DNA of 64,000 bases from Actinoplanes sp. M2I2 (lineage in GTDB: Bacteria > Actinomycetota > Actinomycetes > Mycobacteriales > Micromonosporaceae). The notes beneath the pieces are model-generated. The model was not told the DNA's origin. It saw nothing but the letters and a program-made list of their open reading frames with translations, and did no database searches. This document shows, in pieces, positions 51,741 to 60,351 of this stretch (within the stretch, counting starts at the first letter, position 1; each line of letters starts with the position of its first letter). A program made the translations under genes and the position numbers. The stretch is taken from positions 1-64,000 of the forward strand of contig NZ_JALPVJ010000036.1 of NCBI RefSeq assembly GCF_023544445.1. Reading direction: 5' to 3'.

Positions 51741-53636
51741 TCAGGCCTCCTTGGGGTCGGTCGTGGCGTTGCGCAGGACGCGGCCGAGGCCGCTCACCCG
51801 CGGCGAGAGGAACGCCTTGGTACGCGCGAACATCGTCATGATCGGGTGCCGGAAGAGGAACACCACGACCAGGTCGAGCACGGTCGAGATGCCGAGCGCG
51901 AACGCGAAGCCCTGAACCGCGCCGACCGAGACGATGTAGAGAACGACGGCGGCGAGAATGGTGATCGTGTTCGCCGAGATGATCGTACGGCGCGCTCGCG
52001 CCCAGGCTCTCGGCACGGCACTGCGCGGACTTCGACCCTCGTGGATCTCGTCTTTCAGACGTTCGAAGTAGATGACGAACGAGTCCGCCGCGACACCCAG
52101 CGACACGATGAATCCGGCGATGCCGGCCAGGGTCAGGGTGAAGCCCACCGTACGGCCGAGGAAGACCAGCGCGCCGAAGGTCAGCAGACCCGACAGGATC
52201 AGGCTCAGGAAGATCACGGAGCCGAGCAGGCGGTAGTAGAAGAACGCGTAGATCGCCACCAGGCCCATGCCGATCGCCGCGGCCAGCAGACCGGCCTTGA
52301 GCTGCTGGATGCCCAGCGTCGCCGACACGGTCTGGGCCGGGCCCGAGGTGAAGGTGACCGGCAGCGCGCCGAAGTTGAGCTGGTCGGCCAGCTGACGCGC
52401 CGACGCCGAGGTGAACTGACCGGTGATCTGCGAGGTGCCGGTCAGCACGCCCTGGATCTGCGGTGCCGAGATGACGTTCTTGTCCAGCACCACCGCGACG
52501 GCGCAGTGGTCGACCTGGCCGTACAGCGACTGCGCGGCGACGAAGCAGGGGTCGCTCGAGGTGGCCTCGAACGCCTGCCGGGTCAGCGCGGCCCACTTGG
52601 CCGAGCCGGCGCTGGTGAAGTCGAGCGACACGACCCACTGGCCGGTCTGCTGGTCGAGCTGCGGGCTCGCCGTGGAGATGTCCTCACCGACGACCGGCGC
52701 CTTGTCGAGCAGCACCTTCGCGCTCTGGTAACAGGCGACAGCCTGGGAGTCGACCCTGTCGATCGCCCCGTTCGGCCGGTCGTCGAGCTGCCGGCAGCCG
52801 ACGGTGGGCACGTTGAACTGCATCTGCGGGGTCAGCGCGTTGACCTCTTCGCCGGTCAGCTTGGCGAAGTTGGCGAACGGCAGGCCGGCCTTGGTGTCGG
52901 TGCTCAGGTCGACCGGGGCGGTCAGCTTCTCCGCCGCGGCCCACGCCGCGGCGCCGACCTTCTTCTGCACGGCGGCCCGCTGCTGCTGCGTGTCGGCCGA
53001 GACCGGCGCCTCCGCGCTCGCGCTGGGCGACGGGGCCGGCGCGCTCGGCGTGGCGCTCGGCGCGGGGGCCTTGACGACCTCGCCACCACCCTGGCCACCC
53101 GACGACGGGGCGTTCTGCACCGCGGGCGCGCTTCCGCCGTTCGACGGCTGGGCGCCGGCCGGGGCCGAGGCGCCCGCGCTGGGCGCGGCCGAAGGGGCTG
53201 CGGACGGCGGGTTCAGCGCGACCAAGGCCACGTCGCCCGTCGTGCCGACCAGCATGCGGAAACGCATCTGGGCCGCCTGCGACAGGTCCTTGAGCTGGTC
53301 GTCGGCCTTGCCGGCGAGGGAGACCACGATGTTGCGGTCACCCTGGATGACGACCTCGGCCTCGGAGACACCGAGGGCGTTGACCCGCTCCTCGATGATG
53401 CCGCGGGCCTGCTCCATGCTCTCCTTGGACGGCACCTGGCCGCCCTCGACGGAGGCGATGTAGGTGGCCTGCGTGCCACCGACGAGGTCGAGGCCGAGCT
53501 TGGGCGTCAGGCGGTCGGTGAAACTGCCGCTCGCCCCGCCGGCGAGGAAAACCAGCAGGTACAGGACGACGAAGATCGCGCCGAGCACGGCTAGCTGCCG
53601 TCCGGGATGCATCTGTCCCTGTGGTGGTCGTGCCAC
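51741..53636 (-). CDS. secD: protein translocase subunit SecD
   Basis: The protein has 631 aa. The N-terminal helix (LAVLGAIFVVLYLLVFLAGG) is followed by LGLDLVGGTQATYIAS and the P1 head domain. An Ala/Pro/Ser-rich insertion of about 75 residues (from NPPSAAPSAAPSAG to SASAEAPVSA) interrupts P1. The C-terminal half has ALPVTFTSGPAQTVSATLG, the five-helix bundle with GFTLTLAGIAGFIVSLGVAADSFVIYFERLKDE and its conserved Asp. GGGAGATCG precedes the GTG. It works with SecF and YajC in late steps of Sec export. Confidence 0.95.
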   Translation of the reverse strand: MARPPQGQMHPGRQLAVLGAIFVVLYLLVFLAGGASGSFTDRLTPKLGLDLVGGTQATYIASVEGGQVPSKESMEQARGIIEERVNALGVSEAEVVIQGDRNIVVSLAGKADDQLKDLSQAAQMRFRMLVGTTGDVALVALNPPSAAPSAAPSAGASAPAGAQPSNGGSAPAVQNAPSSGGQGGGEVVKAPAPSATPSAPAPSPSASAEAPVSADTQQQRAAVQKKVGAAAWAAAEKLTAPVDLSTDTKAGLPFANFAKLTGEEVNALTPQMQFNVPTVGCRQLDDRPNGAIDRVDSQAVACYQSAKVLLDKAPVVGEDISTASPQLDQQTGQWVVSLDFTSAGSAKWAALTRQAFEATSSDPCFVAAQSLYGQVDHCAVAVVLDKNVISAPQIQGVLTGTSQITGQFTSASARQLADQLNFGALPVTFTSGPAQTVSATLGIQQLKAGLLAAAIGMGLVAIYAFFYYRLLGSVIFLSLILSGLLTFGALVFLGRTVGFTLTLAGIAGFIVSLGVAADSFVIYFERLKDEIHEGRSPRSAVPRAWARARRTIISANTITILAAVVLYIVSVGAVQGFAFALGISTVLDLVVVFLFRHPIMTMFARTKAFLSPRVSGLGRVLRNATTDPKEA

Positions 53637-53791
53637 GGCTTTCGATCTCCCTGTGTTTACGGCAATGTGTGGTTTCAGCGGTCGCCTGGTCTAACGCCCG
53701 CCATGCGCTTCCGGCTGCGGCCGGGCGCGGCCCGACGAACCGGCCCGGCAGCATGACACCGCGCGGGCCGGCCCGGGGTACTACGTCTGCG

Positions 53792-54181
53792 TCAGTCCTT
53801 CTTACGCGTGTCGGTGACCGGGTTGACGATCGGCTCCTCGGCCACCGGGGCCGGCTCGGGCTCGACGATCTCGTCGGCCGCCGGGACGGCGGCCGTCGAG
53901 GTCACCACGCGGGCGATGGCCGGACGAGCGAAGTCGACCTGCACACCGGCGGCGATCTCGAGGGTGACGACGTCGTCGGAGACAGCCACGACCGTGCCGT
54001 GCAGGCCGCCGATGGTGACGATGCGGTCACCGGGGCCCAGCGCGTTCTGCATCTGCGCGGCCTCGCGGCGGCGCTTCTGCTGCGGCCGGATCATCAGGAA
54101 ATACATCACGGCGAAGAGCAGAACGATGAGGAGCAGCGGTGTGAAGCTGCCGCCCCCTGACGCCTCGGCTGCCTGGTCCAC
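53792..54181 (-). CDS. yajC: preprotein translocase subunit YajC
   Basis: This 129-aa protein has one N-terminal transmembrane helix (about 13-30, FTPLLLIVLLFAVMYFLMI), the family RPQQKRRREA, LGPGDRIVTIGGLHGTVVAV and an acidic tail. The GTG at 54179-54181 (VDQAAEASGGG) is chosen because GGAAGG lies eight bases upstream; a longer frame to 54241 would put charged residues before the membrane segment. It heads the yajC-secD-secF unit, 155 bp before secD. Confidence 0.92.
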   Translation of the reverse strand: MDQAAEASGGGSFTPLLLIVLLFAVMYFLMIRPQQKRRREAAQMQNALGPGDRIVTIGGLHGTVVAVSDDVVTLEIAAGVQVDFARPAIARVVTSTAAVPAADEIVEPEPAPVAEEPIVNPVTDTRKKD

Positions 54182-54324
54182 AAATAAGCCTTCCGTTGGC
54201 CGCCGGTCACGCGGAACACGCGCCGTCGGCGATAAACACATCCCGGTTGAACGGCGGCGAGTCTAATCGGTCAACCTGGGAAGTCCGAATGCGGCACACA
54301 TCACGTTCGCATTACGAGGGGATT

Positions 54325-55356
54325 TCATGCATCCCGCGCGAACAAATCTCCCTGAACCGTGCCCGACGGCGGTGTCTTGCCCAGGTGCAACCAGCCCGCC
54401 TCGGTCGCCACCCGCCCCCGGGGCGTACGAGCCAGCAACCCGGCCCGGACGAGGAAGGGCTCGCACACCTCCTCGACCGTGTCCGACTGCTCCCCCACCG
54501 CGACAGCCAGCGTGGACAGACCGACCGGCCCGCCGCGGAACGACTCGATGAGCGCCCGCAGCACCGCCCGGTCGAGCCGGTCCAGGCCCAGAACGTCCAC
54601 GTCGTACACCTTGAGGGCCTCCCGGGCCGTCTCCTCGGTCACGACGCCGTCGGCGCGCACCTCGGCGAAGTCACGCACCCGGCGCAGCAGCCGGTTCGCG
54701 ATGCGGGGCGTCCCCCGCGAGCGGCCCGCGATCTCGGCCGCGCCGCCCGCCGTGATCGGCACCCCGAGGATGCGGGCCGACCGGTGCAGCAGCGAGTCGA
54801 GGTCAGCCGGGGAGTAGAAGTCGAGGTGCGCGACGAACCCGAACCGGTCCCGCATCGGCCCGGACAGCAGACCGGCCCGCGTGGTCGCCCCGACCAGCGT
54901 GAACGGCTCCACGTCGAGCGGGATGGCCGTGGCGCCCGGCCCCTTGCCCACGATGACGTCGACCCGGAAGTCCTCCATCGCGCTGTAGAGCAGCTCCTCG
55001 GCCGGCTTGGCGATGCGGTGGATCTCGTCGATGAACAGCACGTCCCCCGGCCCGAGGCTGGTCAGGATGGCCGCGAGATCCCCGGACCGCTCGATGACCG
55101 GCCCACTGGTCGTCCGGATCCCCGTCCCCAGCTCGGCCGCGACGATGTTGGCCAGCGTGGTCTTACCTAATCCAGGCGGCCCTGAGAGCAAAATGTGGTC
55201 GGGTGGGGTGCCGCGGCCCATCGCGCCTTTGAGGAGCAACTCCAGCTGGTCGCGGACGCGGTGCTGGGCGATGAACTCGGCCAGGCGGCGGGGGCGGACA
55301 CTCGCCTCGGCGTCGAGCTCGTCGTCGCCGACGTCGCCGGAGACCAGGTCGCTCAT
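54325..55356 (-). CDS. ruvB: Holliday junction branch migration helicase RuvB
   Basis: This 343-aa AAA+ motor has Walker A SGPPGLGKTTLA, Walker B VLFIDEIHRI, sensor LVGATTRAGLLSGPMRDRF, and a C-terminal winged helix with RTPRGRVATEAGW. It drives branch migration with RuvA. The N-terminal VRPRRLAEFIAQHRVRDQLELL is normal. It overlaps ruvA by ATGA, third in ruvCAB. Confidence 0.97.
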   Translation of the reverse strand: MSDLVSGDVGDDELDAEASVRPRRLAEFIAQHRVRDQLELLLKGAMGRGTPPDHILLSGPPGLGKTTLANIVAAELGTGIRTTSGPVIERSGDLAAILTSLGPGDVLFIDEIHRIAKPAEELLYSAMEDFRVDVIVGKGPGATAIPLDVEPFTLVGATTRAGLLSGPMRDRFGFVAHLDFYSPADLDSLLHRSARILGVPITAGGAAEIAGRSRGTPRIANRLLRRVRDFAEVRADGVVTEETAREALKVYDVDVLGLDRLDRAVLRALIESFRGGPVGLSTLAVAVGEQSDTVEEVCEPFLVRAGLLARTPRGRVATEAGWLHLGKTPPSGTVQGDLFARDA

Positions 55357-55955
55357 CGGGCCTTGCCCAGCAGGCGGATGGCCTGGCGCAGCAGCACGGG
55401 GACGGGCGGGACCTCGCCGTCGATGCCCTCGGCGACGGCGGCGACGGCCTGCTCGGCCTGGGCCGCGGACCAGCCCAGGGCCAGCACGCCCTGCCGCACC
55501 TGCTCCTGCCAGGCGCCGTTGAGCAGCCCGGCCGGGCCGCCGTCGGCGACCGGCAGCGGGCCGACCCGGTCGCGCAGCTCGAGGACGAGGCGCTCGGCGC
55601 CCTTCTTGCCGATGCCGGGCACGCGGGTGAGCGTGGCCAGGTCACCGCCCGAGATGGCCCGGCGCACGGTCTCGGGCGGGTGGACGGCCAGCACGGCCTG
55701 GGCCAGCCGCGGACCGACGCCGCTGGCCGTCTGGAGCAGCTCGAACAGGTGTTTCTCGTCGTCGTCGGCGAAGCCGTAGAGGGTGAGCGAGTCTTCCCGT
55801 ACGACCATGCTGGTGGCCAGGCGCGCCTCGGCGCCGGCCTTGAGGTTGGCCAGGGTCCCGGGGGCGCACTGCACCTGCAGGCCGACGCCGCCGACCTCGA
55901 TGACGGCGCTGTCCGGCGCGATCGCCGCCACCACCCCGCGCACGCTGGCGATCAT
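55353..55955 (-). CDS. ruvA: Holliday junction-binding protein RuvA
   Basis: This 200-aa protein has the N-terminal OB-fold (MIASVRGVVAAIAPDSAVIEVGGVGLQVQ), two helix-hairpin-helix motifs (TASGVGPRLAQAVL and RVPGIGKKGAERLVLEL) and a C-terminal RuvB-binding three-helix domain (ALGWSAAQAEQAVAAV). It binds four-way junctions as a tetramer. ATGA overlaps with both ruvC upstream and ruvB downstream show tight coupling. Confidence 0.96.
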   Translation of the reverse strand: MIASVRGVVAAIAPDSAVIEVGGVGLQVQCAPGTLANLKAGAEARLATSMVVREDSLTLYGFADDDEKHLFELLQTASGVGPRLAQAVLAVHPPETVRRAISGGDLATLTRVPGIGKKGAERLVLELRDRVGPLPVADGGPAGLLNGAWQEQVRQGVLALGWSAAQAEQAVAAVAEGIDGEVPPVPVLLRQAIRLLGKAR

Positions 55956-56485
55956 CGGCGTACTCCCCCTTTACGAGCGGCGGCGACGGCCGCCGCCTGG
56001 ATCTTGGCGCGGGTGCCGCCGCGCCAGATGTGGCAGATGGCGAGCGCGAGGGCGTCGGCGGCGTCGGCCGGCCGGGGTGGCTCGTCGAGCCGCAGGAGCC
56101 GGGTGACCATGGCCGTGACCTGGGCCTTGCCCGCGGTGCCGGAGCCGGTGACGGCCGCTTTGACCTCGCTCGGCGTGTACGTCTGGACGGGCAGCCCGAG
56201 GCGGGCGCCGGACAGCACGGCGACCGCGCTGGCCTGGGCCGTGCCCATCACCGTACGGACGTTGTGCTGGGAGAACACCCGCTCGACGGCCACGCTCTCG
56301 GGCTGGTGCTCGGCCACGAGCTCGCCCAGCGACTTGTCCAGGTGCAACAGGCGGAGCGCGATGTCGTCGCCGGGCTCGGTGTAGACCACGTAGTAGGCGA
56401 TCAGCTTGCACTGCCGCCCCGGCACGCCCTCGACGACCCCGACCCCGCAACGGGTGAGTCCGGGGTCGATCCCGAGCACCCGCAC
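55952..56485 (-). CDS. ruvC: Holliday junction resolvase RuvC
   Basis: This 177-aa RNase H-fold nuclease has acidic residues in VLGIDPGLTRCGVG (Asp), AVERVFSQHNVRT (Glu) and ADAADALALAICH (Asp pair). It cuts Holliday junctions symmetrically. The GTG at 56483-56485 is chosen with GGGGAGG seven bases upstream; the neighbouring GTG one codon earlier and a start at 56506 are alternatives. It diverges from the hypothetical gene at 56590. Confidence 0.95.
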   Translation of the reverse strand: MRVLGIDPGLTRCGVGVVEGVPGRQCKLIAYYVVYTEPGDDIALRLLHLDKSLGELVAEHQPESVAVERVFSQHNVRTVMGTAQASAVAVLSGARLGLPVQTYTPSEVKAAVTGSGTAGKAQVTAMVTRLLRLDEPPRPADAADALALAICHIWRGGTRAKIQAAAVAAARKGGVRR

Positions 56486-56589
56486 CACGGACCTCCCCTG
56501 CCTCACGTACGTGTGTTCGACACCCTAATACCCGCTCCACTTGCGTCCGGCAGCGACACGCCTCGACGATGGATGCGGGGGTGTGACCC

Positions 56590-57129
56590 ATGTATCTCGT
56601 TCCGCCCATGGACGACGAGCCGCCACCGGCGTACGTCGCCTTCGTCTCGGCGCACCTCGACGACCTGCGCCGGGAGACGAGCCGGCTGGTCGGGGGCGAC
56701 CCGGAGGCCGAGCACATCTACATGGACGTGCTGGCCGACGTGGCCGTGCACTGGCGACGCCTGTCGTGGCGGCGCCGCCTGCTCGGGCGCCCGCACGCCG
56801 AGCGGGACTACCTGCAGCACCGGCTCACCGTACGGACGAAGCAGTGGCGCGAGGACCAGGTCTACGAGGTCGACGTGCGGGTGTTGCCGGAGCACCGGTA
56901 CGCCCCGGCGCTCTACCGGCGCGGCGGGAGCATCGCCCTGCGCAAGGCGGCCGTCCTGCCCGACACCCACCGCTCGGGCCGGGTGACCGCCACGGCCGAC
57001 GCGGGCATAGCGTGGTGCCAGGCCTACCGGCGTCAGCAGTGGCATGCCGTGGGCCGTCGCATAGCGTTCGGGATCCTGCTGCTGGCCACTCTGATCCAGA
57101 GCATGTCGATGCTGTCGGCGGACTACTGA
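56590..57129 (+). CDS. hypothetical protein with C-terminal membrane helix
   Basis: The protein has 179 aa. An N-terminal acidic/helical region (DDEPPPAYVAFVSAHLDDLRRE) precedes Arg/Trp-rich segments (VHWRRLSWRRRLLGR, YLQHRLTVRTKQWRED). One hydrophobic helix near the end (about 157-175, IAFGILLLATLIQSMSML) gives a tail-anchored topology with the bulk in the cytosol. No family recognised. It is the only plus-strand gene between ruvC and yebC and diverges from ruvC. Confidence 0.7.
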   Translation: MYLVPPMDDEPPPAYVAFVSAHLDDLRRETSRLVGGDPEAEHIYMDVLADVAVHWRRLSWRRRLLGRPHAERDYLQHRLTVRTKQWREDQVYEVDVRVLPEHRYAPALYRRGGSIALRKAAVLPDTHRSGRVTATADAGIAWCQAYRRQQWHAVGRRIAFGILLLATLIQSMSMLSADY

Positions 57130-57157
57130 AATACCGGCCGGACATCGACGGGCGACA

Positions 57158-57709
57158 TTAGCGCGTCGGATTATCGGGGTACTCGGATTCGAGCTCGGAC
57201 AGCAGGACGTTGCGTTCCCGGCCGTAGATGGGCTCGCCGCCGGCCAGCAGCAGCCGGTGCACGAAGACGAACGCGTCGTCGTCCGAGCCGTCCGGGGTCT
57301 GGTCGACGATCCAGTACTCGGGGATGCCGTGCCCGGCGTACCAGGCGGCCTTGTCGGTGTACTCGCCGTTGACCGCGCCCTCGGAGACGATCTCGACGAC
57401 CAGGCTGAACGACGAGGCCGGCAGGTGCGAGTACGTCGCCAAGCCGGGCGGCAGACGGCTGACCACGCCGAGGTCGGGCAGGCGGCTGTCGCGGGGCCGG
57501 TCGCCGCGTACCCCGGGGTCCTGGAAGGCGTTGAGCCCGGCCTTGTGCAGCATGACCAGGACCCGCCCGGCCATGACCTTGTGCCAGAAGCTCGACGGCG
57601 CCGCGATGACCAGGTTGCCCTCGCGCAGCTCGTAGCGGTAGTGCCGGGGCAGGGAGGCCAGGTCGTCGAGCTCGAGATCCTCGATGGGCGGCAGAGACAG
57701 GCCGGTCAA
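57158..57709 (-). CDS. Uma2-family (DUF820) PD-(D/E)xK protein
   Basis: This 183-aa nuclease-fold protein opens with the family segment HYRYELREGNLVIAAPSSFWHKV. It has the Asp in SRLPDLGVV and Glu in FSLVVEIVSEG, consistent with a PD-(D/E)xK site, then KAAWYAGHGIPEYWIVD. Uma2 proteins are abundant in actinomycetes and cyanobacteria with no settled role; many may be inactive or part of transposon-derived families. The start is a TTG with GGGGGTG upstream. It interrupts the ruvC-yebC spacing seen in relatives. Confidence 0.82.
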   Translation of the reverse strand: MTGLSLPPIEDLELDDLASLPRHYRYELREGNLVIAAPSSFWHKVMAGRVLVMLHKAGLNAFQDPGVRGDRPRDSRLPDLGVVSRLPPGLATYSHLPASSFSLVVEIVSEGAVNGEYTDKAAWYAGHGIPEYWIVDQTPDGSDDDAFVFVHRLLLAGGEPIYGRERNVLLSELESEYPDNPTR

Positions 57710-57734
57710 GGTCGCACCCCCACGCCGGACGACA

Positions 57735-57763
57735 ACGGGGCCGGCTCAGCGAGCCGACCCCGT
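57735..57763 (-). terminator. terminator after yebC
   Basis: A 13-bp stem with one mismatch (ACGGGGCCGGCTC against GAGCCGACCCCGT) and an AGC loop lies 27 bp after the yebC stop on the minus strand. It probably ends the pdxT-yebC transcript before the Uma2 gene. Confidence 0.7.
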
Positions 57764-57790
57764 CACCATACTGGTCACCTGACCAGGCCG

Positions 57791-58543
57791 TCAGGCGTCG
57801 ATCGCGGCCAGCACGTCGTCGCTGATGTCGGCGTTGGTGTAGACCTCTTGAACGTCGTCGCAGTCGTCCAGGGCGTCGACCAGCTTGAGCACCTTGCGGG
57901 CGGCTTCCTCGTCGACCGGCACGTTCATCGTCGGCACGAGAGAGGTCTCGGCCGAGTCGTACTCGATGCCGGCCTCCTGCAACGCTGTCCGCACCGCGAT
58001 GAGGTCGGTCGGCTCGCTGACCACGACGAACTGCTCACCGACGTCGTTGATCTCCTCGGCGCCGGCGTCCAGGACGGCCATCATCAGGTCGTCCTCACTG
58101 ATGCCCTCGCTCGGGACGATCACGATGCCCTTGCGGTTGAACAGGTAGGACACGCTGCCGGCGTCGGCGAACGTGCCGCCGTTGCGGGTCAGCGCCGTGC
58201 GTACCTCGGTGGCCGCGCGGTTGCGGTTGTCGGTGAGGCACTCGATCAGCAGGGCGACGCCGTTGGGGCCGTACCCCTCGTACATGATCGTCTGCCAGTC
58301 GGCGCCGCCGGCCTCGAGCCCGGAGCCGCGCTTCACCGCGTTGTCGATGTTGTTGTTGGGGACGGAGCTCTTCTTCGCCTTCTGGATGGCGTCGAACAGC
58401 GTCGGGTTGCCCGCTGGGTCCCCACCACCGGTGCGGGCCGCGACCTCGATGTTCTTGATGAGCTTGGCGAACATCTTGCCGCGCTTGGCGTCGATGACGG
58501 CCTTCTTGTGCTTGGTCGTCGCCCACTTGGAGTGGCCGGACAT
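57791..58543 (-). CDS. yebC: YebC/PmpR-family regulator or translation factor
   Basis: The protein has 250 aa. The family start MSGHSKWATTKHKKAVIDAKRGK is exact, followed by KIEVAARTGGGDP-like sequence, KSSVPNNNIDNAVKRG and YEGYGPNGVALLIECLTDNRNRA. YebC proteins were described as DNA-binding regulators; recent work on related proteins supports a role in translation of difficult motifs. GGAGG lies seven bases before the ATG. It follows pdxT by 18 bp, the conserved actinobacterial order. Confidence 0.95.
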   Translation of the reverse strand: MSGHSKWATTKHKKAVIDAKRGKMFAKLIKNIEVAARTGGGDPAGNPTLFDAIQKAKKSSVPNNNIDNAVKRGSGLEAGGADWQTIMYEGYGPNGVALLIECLTDNRNRAATEVRTALTRNGGTFADAGSVSYLFNRKGIVIVPSEGISEDDLMMAVLDAGAEEINDVGEQFVVVSEPTDLIAVRTALQEAGIEYDSAETSLVPTMNVPVDEEAARKVLKLVDALDDCDDVQEVYTNADISDDVLAAIDA

Positions 58544-58561
58544 GCGAGAACCTCCGTTGTG

Positions 58562-59158
58562 TCAGGCGGCCTGGCGGACCATCTCGACGAAGTACCGGTG
58601 GACGCGGAGGTCGCCGGTGAGCTCCGGGTGGAAAGCCGTGGCGAGCAGGTTGCCCTGCCGAACGGCGACAATCCTACCGGCGGCCGGCCCGCCGGTGACG
58701 CGGCCCAACACCCGGACGCCGTCGCCGACTTCTTCGACCCATGGCGCGCGGATGAAGACGGCGTGAAAATCGCCGCCCGTGATGTCGTCGATCGCCACGT
58801 CGCCCTCGAACGAATCGACCTGCCGGCCGAACGCGTTGCGCCGCACAGTCATGTCGATGCCCTGGAAGGACTCCTGGTCGGGCCGCCCGTCCAGCACCGT
58901 GCCGGCCAGCATGATCATGCCCGCGCAGGAGCCGTAGACCGGCATGCCGTCGGCGATCCGCTTCCGGACGGGGTCGAGCAGCCCGAACGCCACGGCCAGG
59001 TTGCTGATGGTGGTCGACTCGCCGCCGGGGATGACCAGCGCCTCGACGTCGGCCAGCTCCTCGGGCCGGCGGACCGGCCGGGCCAGGACGTCGCTCTCGG
59101 CCAGCGCGGCCAGGTGCTCACGCACATCACCCTGCAGGGCGAGGACTCCGATATTCAC
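58562..59158 (-). CDS. pdxT: pyridoxal 5'-phosphate synthase glutaminase subunit
   Basis: This 198-aa class I glutamine amidotransferase has an N-terminal IGVLALQGDVREHLAAL, IPGGESTTI (oxyanion), the nucleophile Cys in VYGSCAGMIMLA, and the His-Glu pair in TAFHPELTGD. It supplies ammonia to PdxS for direct PLP synthesis. The GTG is 10 bp from the left terminal repeat of the MITE, so the element lies in its promoter region. PdxS is encoded on the opposite strand beyond the MITE. Confidence 0.95.
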   Translation of the reverse strand: MNIGVLALQGDVREHLAALAESDVLARPVRRPEELADVEALVIPGGESTTISNLAVAFGLLDPVRKRIADGMPVYGSCAGMIMLAGTVLDGRPDQESFQGIDMTVRRNAFGRQVDSFEGDVAIDDITGGDFHAVFIRAPWVEEVGDGVRVLGRVTGGPAAGRIVAVRQGNLLATAFHPELTGDLRVHRYFVEMVRQAA

Positions 59159-59168
59159 ATCTCGAGCT

Positions 59169-59335
59169 TAGGGCGTATCTGATGGATCACGCGGGGCTGC
59201 GGCGTGGCCCAGCCCGCGCCTGACGGCGTCCACAGAACGGCCCAATACAACACCGGTATTGGACCGCCCTGCGGCCGACGCCAGCCACGACCTGGACCGC
59301 GCCTCACTCCCACGTGATCCATCAGATACGCCCTA
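59169..59335. mobile_element. MITE with perfect 23-bp terminal inverted repeats and TA target duplication
   Basis: The left end (59169-59191) reads TAGGGCGTATCTGATGGATC and then ACG. The right end (59313-59335) is its exact reverse complement. The repeats proper are the 21 bp inside a TA on each side, which fits a TA target-site duplication as made by IS630/Tc1-mariner and some IS5-group transposases. The 121 bp between contain no open frame. A central imperfect hairpin (CCAATAC...GTATTGG, 59242-59262) is visible. No cognate transposase is in the window. It sits between divergent pdxT and an AraC gene. Confidence 0.85.
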
Positions 59336-59345
59336 GGCTGACCCG

Positions 59346-59762
59346 GTGTTCGCTCTGCGCAAGGTGCGCGACCACCTCGACCGGCACAGCCCGTCGCCGC
59401 TCACCCTGACCGAGCTGGCCGCGCTCGGCGGCATGTCGAGGTTCCATCTCGTACGGGCGTTTCGCGCGGCCTACGGCGAGACTCCCATGCGCTACCTGTC
59501 CCGCCGGCGCATCGCCCACGCCCAGGAACTGCTGCGGCACGCGAACCTGACCGTCACCGAGATCTGCATGGCGGTCGGCTTCACGTCGCTGGGGTCGTTC
59601 TCGTCGCGCTTCTCCGAGCTGGTCGGCGAGAGCCCGACCGCCTACCAGCGGCGCTGGGCCGCGTCGTCGCCGCACATCCCGGGGTGCTGGCTGTTCATGC
59701 ACGGAGTGATCGCAATTTCGGAGAAGCCCGGCGACGACCGGACCCCTACCGTCGAGGCATGA
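59346..59762 (+). CDS. AraC-family transcription regulator (DNA-binding domain only)
   Basis: This 138-aa protein consists almost entirely of the two helix-turn-helix motifs: LTELAALGGMSRFHLVRAFRAAYGETPMRYL and TVTEICMAVGFTSLGSFSSRFSELVG. The C-terminal part is a short tail (PGCWLFMHG). No ligand-binding domain is present. The GTG start has TAGGCT six bases upstream and no Shine-Dalgarno, so it looks leaderless, and the -10 begins at the TA flanking the MITE. The stop overlaps the VOC gene by ATGA; the pair AraC/VOC is a common module in actinomycetes. Confidence 0.88.
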   Translation: MFALRKVRDHLDRHSPSPLTLTELAALGGMSRFHLVRAFRAAYGETPMRYLSRRRIAHAQELLRHANLTVTEICMAVGFTSLGSFSSRFSELVGESPTAYQRRWAASSPHIPGCWLFMHGVIAISEKPGDDRTPTVEA

Positions 59763-60178
59763 TTCTCAACATCTCGCTGATGACGGTGTACTGCCTCGAC
59801 CAGGACGCCACCCGCGACTTCTACGTCAAGCACCTCGGCTTCGAGCCCCGCGTCGACACCCGGTTGGGCCCGTTGCGGTGGGTGACGCTGGCCCACCCCA
59901 ACCAGCCCGAGCTGGAGGTGACGCTGATGACGCCCGGGCCGCCGCTGTCCCCGGAGGCCGCGTCGTTCATCCGCGGCCAGCTCGAGTCGGGCCAGATGGG
60001 CGGCTTCGGCCTGCGGGTCGACGACTGCCGCCGGACGTACGCCGAGCTCTCCGCGGCCGGCGTCGAGTTCCTGCAGGAGCCCGCCGACCGTCCCTACGGC
60101 GTCGAGGCCGTCATGCGCGACAACACCGGCAACTGGCTGGTCCTGGTCGAGCGCGACCCGTCCGCCTACGCCTCCTAG
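59759..60178 (+). CDS. VOC-family (glyoxalase/bleomycin-resistance fold) protein
   Basis: This 139-aa protein has the vicinal-oxygen-chelate fold: SLMTVYCLDQDATRDFYVKHLGF at the start and FGLRVDDCRRTYAELSAAGVEF with VMRDNTGNWLVLVE at the end. Acidic or His metal ligands are partly in place. It may be a dioxygenase or lyase; the substrate is not evident. The start overlaps the AraC stop by ATGA, so the regulator probably controls it and itself. Confidence 0.87.
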   Translation: MILNISLMTVYCLDQDATRDFYVKHLGFEPRVDTRLGPLRWVTLAHPNQPELEVTLMTPGPPLSPEAASFIRGQLESGQMGGFGLRVDDCRRTYAELSAAGVEFLQEPADRPYGVEAVMRDNTGNWLVLVERDPSAYAS

Positions 60179-60351
60179 CCGACCCAAGGCAGGTGCCTGT
60201 CCGAGGCCGGCCTGGGGCCGACGGTGCCGGTGGGGCCGGCGGGGCGGCCGGCGGGCGAACCAGGCCACCAAGGGGTCGATTGGCCATCGGGCGGGGCCCG
60301 TTCGGTGGATACGCTCCAGCTCTCGAAACCCTGCCTGAGGAGCCATTCACC

